Source: a virus
Reading direction: 5' to 3' (one strand)
Virus record (IMG/VR): IMGVR_UViG_3300021959_000076
Location: 1-47,095 of that record
Length of the DNA stretch: 47,095 nucleotides
Numbering within the stretch: position 1 is the stretch's first letter; each line of letters opens with the position of its first letter. A program made the position numbers and the translations under genes. Below the pieces are notes generated by a model. That model had not been told where the DNA came from and did not search any database. It saw only the letters and a program-made list of their open reading frames with translations. Of this stretch, positions 1 to 7,186 are shown one piece after another.

Positions 1-13
1 ATCGTTTATCCAT
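1..13 (-). CDS. Start of a gene cut by the window edge
   Basis: An ATG on the minus strand at position 13 overlaps the stop codon of the preceding gene as TAATG, the same coupled junction seen at many places in this operon. Only four codons (M-D-K-R) are visible before the window ends. Nothing can be said about function; it shows that the leftward operon continues beyond the window. Confidence 0.45.
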
Positions 14-897
14 TAGTTTCTATATAAGTCCTCTCTAGTGTTTAATTGTTCAAATCCTACGTCATGCCTATTTATATTAGGGATGAGTCTTACCCATTGA
101 TTCATAAATGATTCGTATCTATCTATGTCTGGATAATTTGCAGCATTTCTAGCCTGTGTGCAATAGTACTTCCATTGTTGTTCTGCGTAAGAATAGTTAA
201 TACCGTTCTTTTTAAAATCAGGTCTAGATAATAAAACTTTTTTATATATATACCAAAACAATGCTTCAGAGTAGCTTATATCGTCTGGAACTAGCGGATA
301 ACAATCTTCGTCTGTAGGAAATGCTTTGTAACTTAAACATATTTTACCGCTTTCAAATGATGTTTTTATGTAATCATTATCTATAATATATGTATCTTCG
401 TAACTTACATTTTCATTTACACAATTATCACAATGCATACTTCTATGAAAATTACTTGCCCCATATTGTAGTGGCTGCATATTATTACTATTTTTAAAAT
501 ATACATTTTCTAATACTACTATTCTACTATTAATTTCATTTAAAACAGAAGTTGTACTTGAGTATTCTATTCCACTTGCTTGTGCGTCTGCTATTTCAGC
601 TTGTAATTCTTTTACTTTACTTATTAAAGTATCCAGTTCTTTAGAAGATACTGGAGACACTGAGTTGTTAATTGCTACTTGATTGATATAATATAAATCT
701 GTAGGTAATAATACTTTGTGATTTTTTACAGTTAATACACATTGTTTTTGTAATAACTGTGTAGAAGCTCCTATGTGTTCTAGTGCCTCTCCTATCCACT
801 CAATAGCATCATCAATCCAATTATCATCTTGAGGTTTTAAATCTCTAAAGATTTTTCTTATTATAGTTTTACTAGACTTTGTTTTATATACTGCCAT
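13..897 (-). CDS. Conserved phage structural protein, possibly neck or connector
   Basis: 294 residues, no signal peptide or membrane segment. The N-terminal 40 residues are basic and then acidic and helical (WIDDAIEWIGEALEHIGA), followed by a mixed region, a short coiled-coil-prone stretch around residues 85-115 and a C-terminal half rich in Tyr and Trp. There is a CDNC cysteine pair near residue 155. It lies at the far end of the leftward late operon with one base between it and the next gene upstream, and with another small structural-looking protein (1805-2497) two genes away. I do not recognise a named family. The genomic position and composition fit a head-tail joining or tail-tube-like protein of a podovirus, which is inference. 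Confidence 0.6.
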   Translation of the reverse strand: MAVYKTKSSKTIIRKIFRDLKPQDDNWIDDAIEWIGEALEHIGASTQLLQKQCVLTVKNHKVLLPTDLYYINQVAINNSVSPVSSKELDTLISKVKELQAEIADAQASGIEYSSTTSVLNEINSRIVVLENVYFKNSNNMQPLQYGASNFHRSMHCDNCVNENVSYEDTYIIDNDYIKTSFESGKICLSYKAFPTDEDCYPLVPDDISYSEALFWYIYKKVLLSRPDFKKNGINYSYAEQQWKYYCTQARNAANYPDIDRYESFMNQWVRLIPNINRHDVGFEQLNTREDLYRN

Positions 898-898
898 G

Positions 899-1375
899 TT
901 AGTGCTTTTTAAATTTTAAATAAGCTAAATCATCTTGTTTTAAAAGATTGATTAACTTTTCTTTATTCCCTTTTACGCCGCGAGTTGTGTCAAATCTATA
1001 CACTGATTTATTTGGTATCTTGCACTTACCTTTCCTCCAATAGTATTTGCAATAAAATTCATCAGTGTGATAGATATGCCACTTAACTCCTTTACCCGTT
1101 TCCGAGTTGTATAACAATTGACCGTCTTCTAGGAGTTCTTTCTTATACTTGTTGCTTTCTCCCCAATCTAATCTAGGTGATCTTGGATCTCTATCTCTTC
1201 TAATTATAGATAACGTAGAAAGATTATTCCCCATATTGAATTCTTTCCCGTCTAAGATGTAGTCCATAATCATGATATTAAATTCTTGTATTATATCTGT
1301 ATACAAGGCTTTTTCTATCTTTTCATTGTACTCTTTTTTATAATCTACATATATGTTTTTAAGAGTATAATGCAT
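899..1375 (-). CDS. Conserved phage protein, possible HU/IHF-like N-terminal region
   Basis: 158 residues, basic, without signal peptide. The pattern of a helical N-terminus, then an 'ILDGKEF..G..LSTLSI' segment around residues 40-57, then a Lys/Trp/Tyr-rich C-terminal half (YYWRKGKCKIPNK near residue 112) recalls small proteins found next to virion genes in Bacteroidetes phages including crAss-like ones, whose N-terminal part resembles HU/IHF. That likeness is from memory of the family and not proven here. A nucleic-acid-binding role would fit the strong positive charge. It sits one base from each neighbour in the late operon. Confidence 0.5.
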   Translation of the reverse strand: MHYTLKNIYVDYKKEYNEKIEKALYTDIIQEFNIMIMDYILDGKEFNMGNNLSTLSIIRRDRDPRSPRLDWGESNKYKKELLEDGQLLYNSETGKGVKWHIYHTDEFYCKYYWRKGKCKIPNKSVYRFDTTRGVKGNKEKLINLLKQDDLAYLKFKKH

Positions 1376-1376
1376 T

Positions 1377-1802
1377 TTATAAATCGTCTAAGTTTGGTGT
1401 TTTAGGTTCTAAAGTAAATCCTCCTGTTTTATACTTCATCATCTTTCCTCCCATACCTTTTTTATCTTTCATTGCTGTACCTCCGTACATTTTTTTCTTT
1501 TTCTTAACTCCACCTTTTTTTGCATCTTGTGGTATAGTACCGTTTTCTTTTTTCTTTAAGAAAATATCTGCTTGAGTAGTTTTTCCATCATTATTCATAT
1601 CAGGAAATCCTCCTTTTTTCTTTTTTAATTTCATTGTTTTATTTTTTAGTCCTCCCATTTTATTTTCATTGTTAATTTTACGTTCTTGTTCTAACATTTC
1701 ACTAGTAGGTTTTTTACCACTACCTCTATTTTTTCTAATGTTATCCCAAAGCCCTCGTTTTGAATAAGAGCCATCTGCTCTTTTTATTAATTTTTGTCCC
1801 AT
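1377..1802 (-). CDS. Lys/Gly-rich low-complexity protein with an EF-hand-like loop
   Basis: 141 residues dominated by Lys, Gly and Met. In the middle (about residues 68-79) is DMNNDGKTTQAD, which has D-x-N-x-D-G and a terminal D at position 12, the spacing of a calcium-binding EF-hand or dockerin loop. The rest is disordered and very basic, with repeated GG motifs (MYGGTAM, KGMGGKMM, KYKTGGFT). Similar 'D-N-D-G' plus 'KTGG' small proteins occur in marine phages, from general knowledge; the 966-residue virion protein in this window also contains KTGG motifs. Function is unknown; a DNA-condensing or virion-internal role is possible. Confidence 0.6.
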   Translation of the reverse strand: MGQKLIKRADGSYSKRGLWDNIRKNRGSGKKPTSEMLEQERKINNENKMGGLKNKTMKLKKKKGGFPDMNNDGKTTQADIFLKKKENGTIPQDAKKGGVKKKKKMYGGTAMKDKKGMGGKMMKYKTGGFTLEPKTPNLDDL

Positions 1803-1804
1803 TT

Positions 1805-2497
1805 TTAGTTACTTTTAGTTTGTGGTTGTGTGGTATCTTGCATACGATCATTAGTTGTATCACTCTTTGTGCTAGACAAAAGTGCTAATTCCCCACTTAA
1901 AATACCTTGATTAATTTGACTTAACATATCCATAGGAATTGGATAATCTGTATCGCTATCATCATAACAATTTTGACCATCACAGTCTCCAAAGTTTGAT
2001 ACTACTTCAGGATCTTCAAACACTCCTCGTACGTTAATGTATTCTAGTCCTTCTGCGTTGTAAATATACAAATAATTTTCAATCATGTACGCTTTCATTT
2101 TTTTATTTGTATATCTGTCGTAAGGTAAGAATTGTATAGTGTTAGATGATACTATAGGAATTGTTCCTGTACCTGTTACATCTCCTACATATGTAATAGC
2201 TTCTTCAAAATTATATCTTATTGTTTTAGGTATAGAGTCCATGCCTTGAGATACAATACATTCAGAAGGTAAACTACAACATTTAGTTGCATCTACTCTT
2301 TGCAGTTTAATACATCCAAGGTCTTGTTCAACATGCCTACTAACAAAACCATTTTTAGTATAATCTCTTCTTATAAACATTGCTCTATAATGTTTAATGT
2401 TAAACTTAATCTGATCTAAAGAGATATTCTCATCATTATGAGATCTACCTCCTCTAACAAGATTAAGTAAATTGTAAGCTATTTCATTTAAAGTCAT
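1805..2497 (-). CDS. Probable head-tail connector or ring protein
   Basis: 230 residues. The start MTLNEIAYNLLNLVRGGRS is followed by a helical segment and then a beta-rich core (residues 60-170) ending in an acidic, Cys-containing loop (DCDGQNCYDDSDTD) and a polar tail. The opening 'LNEI...LLN..RGG' is typical of a small structural protein in Bacteroidetes podoviruses that lies in the neck or tail-hub region. No signal peptide. Its stop is next to the Lys-rich gene, and its start overlaps the stop of the holin-like gene by one base. The structural assignment is by resemblance and context, not by a diagnostic motif. Confidence 0.55.
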   Translation of the reverse strand: MTLNEIAYNLLNLVRGGRSHNDENISLDQIKFNIKHYRAMFIRRDYTKNGFVSRHVEQDLGCIKLQRVDATKCCSLPSECIVSQGMDSIPKTIRYNFEEAITYVGDVTGTGTIPIVSSNTIQFLPYDRYTNKKMKAYMIENYLYIYNAEGLEYINVRGVFEDPEVVSNFGDCDGQNCYDDSDTDYPIPMDMLSQINQGILSGELALLSSTKSDTTNDRMQDTTQPQTKSN

Positions 2498-2889
2498 TAT
2501 TTTTTTCTTTTTTCAAATGACCTTCCCCCAAAATAGGCTCCAATCACTGTTATTAATACTAGCTGTAAAAGATCTACATATGAGTCTTTTACATTAAAGC
2601 TTAAATGTCCTGCATCTATAAATATTATTACTACAGTACACACAACTAAAAATATTAAAACCATAGGCCTAACATTTTTACTTAACCATGAGTCAGAATT
2701 CATATCTGCTTCCCATCGAGATGTAACATTCTTTTCCATCTCTGTTTCATAGTTAGCTATTATTTCTTTTATTTTTCTTTCTGCTTCTAACTTTTCTTCT
2801 TTAGATGTAGTTAAATTGTCTAAAACTCCTCCTACGTTTTTTACTAATTCTCCTGCGCCAGTACTAAATATTTTACTTAAAACTCCCAT
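2497..2889 (-). CDS. Holin-like protein of the GTA_holin_3TM type
   Basis: 130 residues. An amphipathic N-terminus and a charged helical stretch (residues 28-62) precede 'SWLSKNVRPMVLIFLV', the hallmark just before the first membrane helix in the three-helix holins associated with gene transfer agents (PF11351-type). Two clear hydrophobic segments follow (about residues 73-91 and 106-121) and the protein ends in a basic tail (RSFEKRKK). It would form inner-membrane lesions that let the endolysin out at the end of infection. It is translationally coupled to the small two-helix protein at 2889-3101, suggesting a holin pair. Confidence 0.8.
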   Translation of the reverse strand: MGVLSKIFSTGAGELVKNVGGVLDNLTTSKEEKLEAERKIKEIIANYETEMEKNVTSRWEADMNSDSWLSKNVRPMVLIFLVVCTVVIIFIDAGHLSFNVKDSYVDLLQLVLITVIGAYFGGRSFEKRKK

Positions 2890-3101
2890 TATTTCTTAGC
2901 AAATTTTTCTAACCCAGCAATACCAAAACAGCCTAGTACTACTAATACGAATGAATCATATACAAACTCGTTTATAGCTAAGTCTCTACCTAGCCATCCA
3001 GTAAGTAAATCTAGTACCATAACTGCGCACATTATAACAAATGCTACAGCCCCAATAATAGACTTTTCATTCCAATTATTATTATCTTTGAATATTTCCA
3101 T
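2889..3101 (-). CDS. Small two-helix membrane protein, possible holin partner
   Basis: 70 residues with two hydrophobic helices (about 14-34 and 46-64) separated by a short loop (GWLGRDLAINEF) and ending in a basic tail. It directly precedes the 3TM-type holin in transcription order, with one-base overlap, so it may be a second holin, an antiholin or a holin accessory protein. There is no diagnostic motif, so the role is inferred from topology and neighbour. Confidence 0.6.
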   Translation of the reverse strand: MEIFKDNNNWNEKSIIGAVAFVIMCAVMVLDLLTGWLGRDLAINEFVYDSFVLVVLGCFGIAGLEKFAKK

Positions 3102-3486
3102 TGTTTTCTTTTATAAAATTTATTATTACGTCAACTGAACTACTTCCATCATTTAGTTGCATCATTAAGTTAAACTCTTTTGCATTGTAATCAATTTCTC
3201 TAGGTTCTAAAACTAATGTATTATTAGAAGTAATTTCTAGATCTTTCATTATATATAAAATAGTAACATCATCTGGGATTGAATCCCAGTTTCCATCTGT
3301 TCCTGGAATGTGAAAATTTTGCTTTGTTCTTTTTAAATATAAATCTACATATGTAGAGTCTGTTACATGAGTATTACATATTGTAAATCCTGTAATATCA
3401 ATATCTTGTTGTGTGTCTCTTTCAACTAATGTTGTTTCACTAGTTCCACTTATACTTTTATGTATATATCTTTTTATACCTTCCAT
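3082..3486 (-). CDS. Small beta-rich protein of unknown function
   Basis: 134 residues, mostly predicted beta strand, with alternating polar and hydrophobic residues and no signal peptide or membrane segment. Its 3' end overlaps the two-helix membrane protein by 20 bases and its start overlaps the stop of the next upstream gene by one base. In similar marine phages such small beta proteins accompany fibre genes; a minor virion component is plausible. No family is recognised. Confidence 0.55.
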   Translation of the reverse strand: MEGIKRYIHKSISGTSETTLVERDTQQDIDITGFTICNTHVTDSTYVDLYLKRTKQNFHIPGTDGNWDSIPDDVTILYIMKDLEITSNNTLVLEPREIDYNAKEFNLMMQLNDGSSSVDVIINFIKENNGNIQR

Positions 3487-4163
3487 TACGCGTCTACTAT
3501 TTTATTTATACTCGCAGTTGCCACTTCAATTACTTTACCTATACTAGCTGATGCTAATCCAGCTACAGAGTTACCGTAACCACTAGTAGGATCTGTATAA
3601 ACTAAATTTATAGCACTACCAAAAGCTATGATATTACTTACATCACCACTTTCTTCTAATAAATCTTCTTCTTCTTCCCCAGCATCATGAGCCAAAAGTA
3701 ACGCTACATTGAAATCATTGTTGTTTATAATCTGAGTAGCAGCTGCAGCGTTTAAACTAAAAGTTACAGTACCACTAGTAGAAAAACTCGTGTCAGAAGA
3801 GTATACTGTGCTACGATCTATGTTATTAAAGTCAGCATTTGCAAGCTCACCACCATTACTAGTACCAGCTGTATGTTTTATTGCTCTTGTATTAGAATTG
3901 TTTCCACCATTTGCGCCAGCAGAAGTTAGTTGTAGTTCAAAATTAGAACCACCTGATATACTAGAGGTATCAAAATGTATAAAAGTTCGTATAAATCTAA
4001 ACGTACCACCACCTCTTCCTGTACTTTTAAAATATTGTATTGCAGTTTGATTAGTAGTTGCACTATCATAAGCTGTCCCAGTAGTAGCATTAAGCGCATC
4101 TGAATAGCTACTAGAGCTTGCCGCTACTATAAAACCTTTTCTATTTGATGCTAGTGTACCCAT
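3486..4163 (-). CDS. DNRLRE-like beta-sandwich fibre-associated protein
   Basis: 225 residues, Ser/Thr/Asn/Gly-rich. Residues 25-75 show a pattern seen in DNRLRE-type domains of surface proteins: an aromatic/Thr-rich strand, a G-rich turn (STGRGGGTFR) and 'RTFIHFDTSSI'. The remainder is beta-strand-like with an acidic stretch (GEEEEDLLEES). No signal peptide. Placed between the methyltransferase and small tail-associated genes, it is probably a virion decoration or fibre component that binds surface glycans; the binding role is inference. Confidence 0.55.
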   Translation of the reverse strand: MGTLASNRKGFIVAASSSSYSDALNATTGTAYDSATTNQTAIQYFKSTGRGGGTFRFIRTFIHFDTSSISGGSNFELQLTSAGANGGNNSNTRAIKHTAGTSNGGELANADFNNIDRSTVYSSDTSFSTSGTVTFSLNAAAATQIINNNDFNVALLLAHDAGEEEEDLLEESGDVSNIIAFGSAINLVYTDPTSGYGNSVAGLASASIGKVIEVATASINKIVDA

Positions 4164-4730
4164 TTAAAATTCTTTTTTAGGTAAGTAATAAGTAGTGTAA
4201 TTAAAGTAGCAATTAGATAGAGGATTTACTGTTATAGCTTCATAAATAACATTATCAATACTATAATAATTATTTTCACTATTAACGCTATTCCACCAAG
4301 TAACTTTAGATCCTGATTTTGTTAGACTAGCTAAAGAGTCTTTAAACTTATCCATATTATCATCACCAAATGTATCATAAAATATACCATCATAAGTAGA
4401 CAAAGAATCTTTAATATCATACCAATCGCCTTCTACAATTGTTACATTAGATTTTCCATTAGCCCAAGCTTTTGCTTTTTCTATTATTTGTGGATGATTT
4501 TCAACTATAGTGTGAGAAGTTATTGAGTTTGCTTGTATATAATTAGCAGCTATTCCCATACCAAATCCTATCTCTAATATATTACCACCATTTTCGCAAA
4601 CGTAATCAGCTGATTTTTTCATAACAGCATCTTCCCAATCCATCATTACTTCCATTTCTATGCTAGCATTAGCATCGTTATAGTAAATCTTACTAGCCTC
4701 AAATGTTAATATTTTATCTTTATAACTCAT
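4164..4730 (-). CDS. Class I SAM-dependent methyltransferase, GAMT/RMT2-like
   Basis: 188 residues forming a complete small Rossmann methyltransferase. Visible motifs: 'VMMDWEDAVMKKSADYV' (residues 27-43), motif I 'ILEIGFGMGIA' (51-61), 'HTIVENHPQ' (73-81) and 'YDGIFYDTFGD' (112-122). This combination (MMDWE, GFGMG, IVExHP, GIFYDT) is that of guanidinoacetate N-methyltransferase and arginine N-methyltransferase 2, which methylate guanidino groups. The substrate here is unknown: candidates are arginines of a virion or host protein, or a small guanidino compound. The gene lies between the 225-residue beta protein and a long fibre gene, overlapping the fibre's stop side by one base, so it is likely expressed late. 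Confidence 0.85.
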   Translation of the reverse strand: MSYKDKILTFEASKIYYNDANASIEMEVMMDWEDAVMKKSADYVCENGGNILEIGFGMGIAANYIQANSITSHTIVENHPQIIEKAKAWANGKSNVTIVEGDWYDIKDSLSTYDGIFYDTFGDDNMDKFKDSLASLTKSGSKVTWWNSVNSENNYYSIDNVIYEAITVNPLSNCYFNYTTYYLPKKEF

Positions 4731-6820
4731 TATGCTACTTCAACGTATGTGCTGTCTGGATTAAACCATAAATTACCGTGCGCTCCTCCTACTAAATATC
4801 CTACAAGTCTAACTATATGTCCACTAGTACTAGGAACTGTAGTAGATACTAAGCCATCAGTAGTACTTATATATAATGGATTACCAATACCACCTGGATC
4901 ATAATCTAAAGTAAACGTACCTTTTAACAACATACCATGTGTAGTAGAGTTAGTACCTAAAGCCATACCTAATAATCCGTTTGCATCAAGCTTTGTATCA
5001 GCGTTAGTTATTGTCCATGTACCATTTTTAAAACAATACATTTTACCTCTAACTGTAGTGTCATTACCATTTCTCATTATGTCTCCATAAAAATCATAAT
5101 GAGAACTGTTTGATGTTATAATATACTCTCTAGCTTTAATACTTGTAGGCTCATAATAAACATAAGTACTTCCGTCTACTGGAGATGTTATTGTATTCTC
5201 CATTTTTATAGCCATTCTATTGTGAGAACTATTTTGCCCTATACCAAAAGAATCGTCTTCAGCGTCATAAGACAAAATACCAGCACCTACTCCACTACCA
5301 CTATCATCTAATGCAGTCATTTTCATTTTGATAGGATTTCCATCTTCAGTACCTACCATTTTTAAACATATATTAGCCTCGTTACCAGCGCCTTGACCTG
5401 TAAGAGTCATTAAAGCACCACCATCCTTATTGTTTTCTACAATTGCAGCAACATCTGTTGTTAGTTTACCAGCTGTTAACGTTGACGTACCTGGATTATA
5501 GTTCCAAGAAGAGTGTGCTTTTAAAGCTCTAGAACCCGTTGAACCATCAACAAACACTGGAAAATGTGTTGCAGAACCAGTGTCACTAGCTATAGTTGAT
5601 GTTGCAGCTAACGTAGCGGTTGCAGCATTACCTGTACATGATCCTGATGATCCAGAAGCATTTCCTGTTACATTTCCTGTCAAGGCACCAGCAAAGCCAG
5701 TAGCTGTTAGTAATCCTGAGCTAGAATTAAATGTTAGGTTAGTACCAGACTTAGGCCCTAAGTTTCCTGTTGCTGCTGTAGTAAATAAAACGTTGCAAGA
5801 AGTATCACTAGACTCATCCGCTACAGTTATTGTAGTTGCAATAGCAGCAGTACCACTAGTATTAGCTGCATTGTTTGGTATATCTCCAGAAGCTAAACCG
5901 TAATTTGTTGCACTTATTGTTCCAATAGTTAACGTTCCTGATACATCACCGTTACCATCTACATCTAAACTACTACATTCTAATTCACCTGCAACATCTA
6001 CTTTACCAGAAGTCAATGTTATTAAATCTGTATCACTAGTATGTCCTATGTTTGTACCGTTAATTATAATATTATCAACTGTAAGTGTTGTTAGAGTACC
6101 AAGACTTGTTATGTTTGTTTGTGCAGCTGTTGTTAAAACACTATCTGTATAAGCTAATTGTTTTGCAGTACCCCAATTAGAAGCAGTAGCGCTTGCTTGA
6201 TAGTGATATATTTTCTTTTCACTTTTATCAAAAGCCAATACATTAGGATTACCACCAGAAGAATCAGAGTAAGAGCTAATAAATAAAGCGTCTTGCCAGT
6301 TACTACCAGTGCTAGTACCATCTTCTAAACCTTCTTTACTTGTGAAAAATATTCTAAAATCATCAGAGTATGATCTATCTTCAGGCGCCATATCTCTGTC
6401 GTCAATAGCATTTAGATTTGTAGCTTGATCAGCCACAGTTGCTGTTGCCGCGTTCCCGGTACATGAACCTGAACTACCTGTTGTGTTCTGGTTTAGTGTT
6501 GCAACTCTAGCTGCTGCAACAGTACCTGATGTGATTAAATTACCAGAGTGATTTGGAACAGACGTTAAAAAACTATTTTCATTATCAGCTATTAAATTTA
6601 CAATAGCTTTTGACGTCATTAAATGATCGTCTGCATTTGAATCTTCTGAAGTAATATCTACGTCATTAATAGTGTGACCCCCTATAATAAAATTAGTAGA
6701 CGTTACGTTATCTAACCCTGTTAAATTACCTGATATATCAGCATTACCATTAATGTCCAGTGAGGTACCTTGTACTTCACCATCAACATCTAAATCTGCT
6801 TTTATTTCGTGTGTAGCCAT
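4730..6820 (-). CDS. Long tail fibre with glycine/threonine repeats and a conserved tip domain
   Basis: 696 residues, extremely rich in Thr, Ser, Gly, Asn and Ala. It contains the 'LTGNVTGNASGSSGSC' fibre repeat and 'TGNAATAT' variants near residues 125 and 395, typical of beta-helical trimeric fibres in marine phages. The C-terminal 130 residues (from about 560) form a separate domain with 'GKMYCFKNGTW', 'LLGMALGT' and 'NLWFNPDSTYVEVA', a common ending of such fibres. It probably binds the host surface. It overlaps the methyltransferase start by one base. Confidence 0.85.
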   Translation of the reverse strand: MATHEIKADLDVDGEVQGTSLDINGNADISGNLTGLDNVTSTNFIIGGHTINDVDITSEDSNADDHLMTSKAIVNLIADNENSFLTSVPNHSGNLITSGTVAAARVATLNQNTTGSSGSCTGNAATATVADQATNLNAIDDRDMAPEDRSYSDDFRIFFTSKEGLEDGTSTGSNWQDALFISSYSDSSGGNPNVLAFDKSEKKIYHYQASATASNWGTAKQLAYTDSVLTTAAQTNITSLGTLTTLTVDNIIINGTNIGHTSDTDLITLTSGKVDVAGELECSSLDVDGNGDVSGTLTIGTISATNYGLASGDIPNNAANTSGTAAIATTITVADESSDTSCNVLFTTAATGNLGPKSGTNLTFNSSSGLLTATGFAGALTGNVTGNASGSSGSCTGNAATATLAATSTIASDTGSATHFPVFVDGSTGSRALKAHSSWNYNPGTSTLTAGKLTTDVAAIVENNKDGGALMTLTGQGAGNEANICLKMVGTEDGNPIKMKMTALDDSGSGVGAGILSYDAEDDSFGIGQNSSHNRMAIKMENTITSPVDGSTYVYYEPTSIKAREYIITSNSSHYDFYGDIMRNGNDTTVRGKMYCFKNGTWTITNADTKLDANGLLGMALGTNSTTHGMLLKGTFTLDYDPGGIGNPLYISTTDGLVSTTVPSTSGHIVRLVGYLVGGAHGNLWFNPDSTYVEVA

Positions 6821-6834
6821 TTAGTTTTTTTAAA

Positions 6835-7164
6835 TTAAGATTCTAATACATCAGTCATTAAACTGTAATCAGACAAAGTTTTCATATTATTATATGCCTG
6901 TCTAATAATGTTTTGCCCTCCAGCTGTAGTATTTGCAACTGAAGGGGTAAACATAAACTCTTTTTGATCGTAATTATCATTAGGATCTGCTTCATAAGTA
7001 TCTTTATCTTTGTAGAATTTTACTACATATAGAGCAGATAAACTTTTTGCACTGCTACCATCTATAGCTATATAATAACTAGTGTCGTGATTTGCTTTTG
7101 TGACAACAGCATGTGCATCACTAATTGTTATTCCTCTCCATGTTAATTCTCCTTTTAAAGCCAT
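6835..7164 (-). CDS. Small protein between two fibre genes, unknown function
   Basis: 109 residues, mixed alpha/beta, no signal peptide. It begins 'MALKGELTWRGITISDAHAVV' and contains a Tyr/Asp-rich middle (KDKDTYEADPNDNYDQ). Its position between two fibre genes, with 14-22 base gaps, and its size match small tail-associated proteins seen beside fibres in marine phages. It could be a fibre connector or chaperone. No recognised domain. Confidence 0.55.
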   Translation of the reverse strand: MALKGELTWRGITISDAHAVVTKANHDTSYYIAIDGSSAKSLSALYVVKFYKDKDTYEADPNDNYDQKEFMFTPSVANTTAGGQNIIRQAYNNMKTLSDYSLMTDVLES

Positions 7165-7186
7165 TTTAATTTTTATTTAGTTAAAC

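Noticed and set aside
5580-5903. Rightward open frames inside fibre genes (also near 8280, 9312, 17355 and others)
   Set aside because: They are antisense to repetitive Thr/Val/Gly/Ala-rich fibre codons, which create stop-free reverse frames; composition is Val/Pro/Ala-biased and there are no proper leaders.
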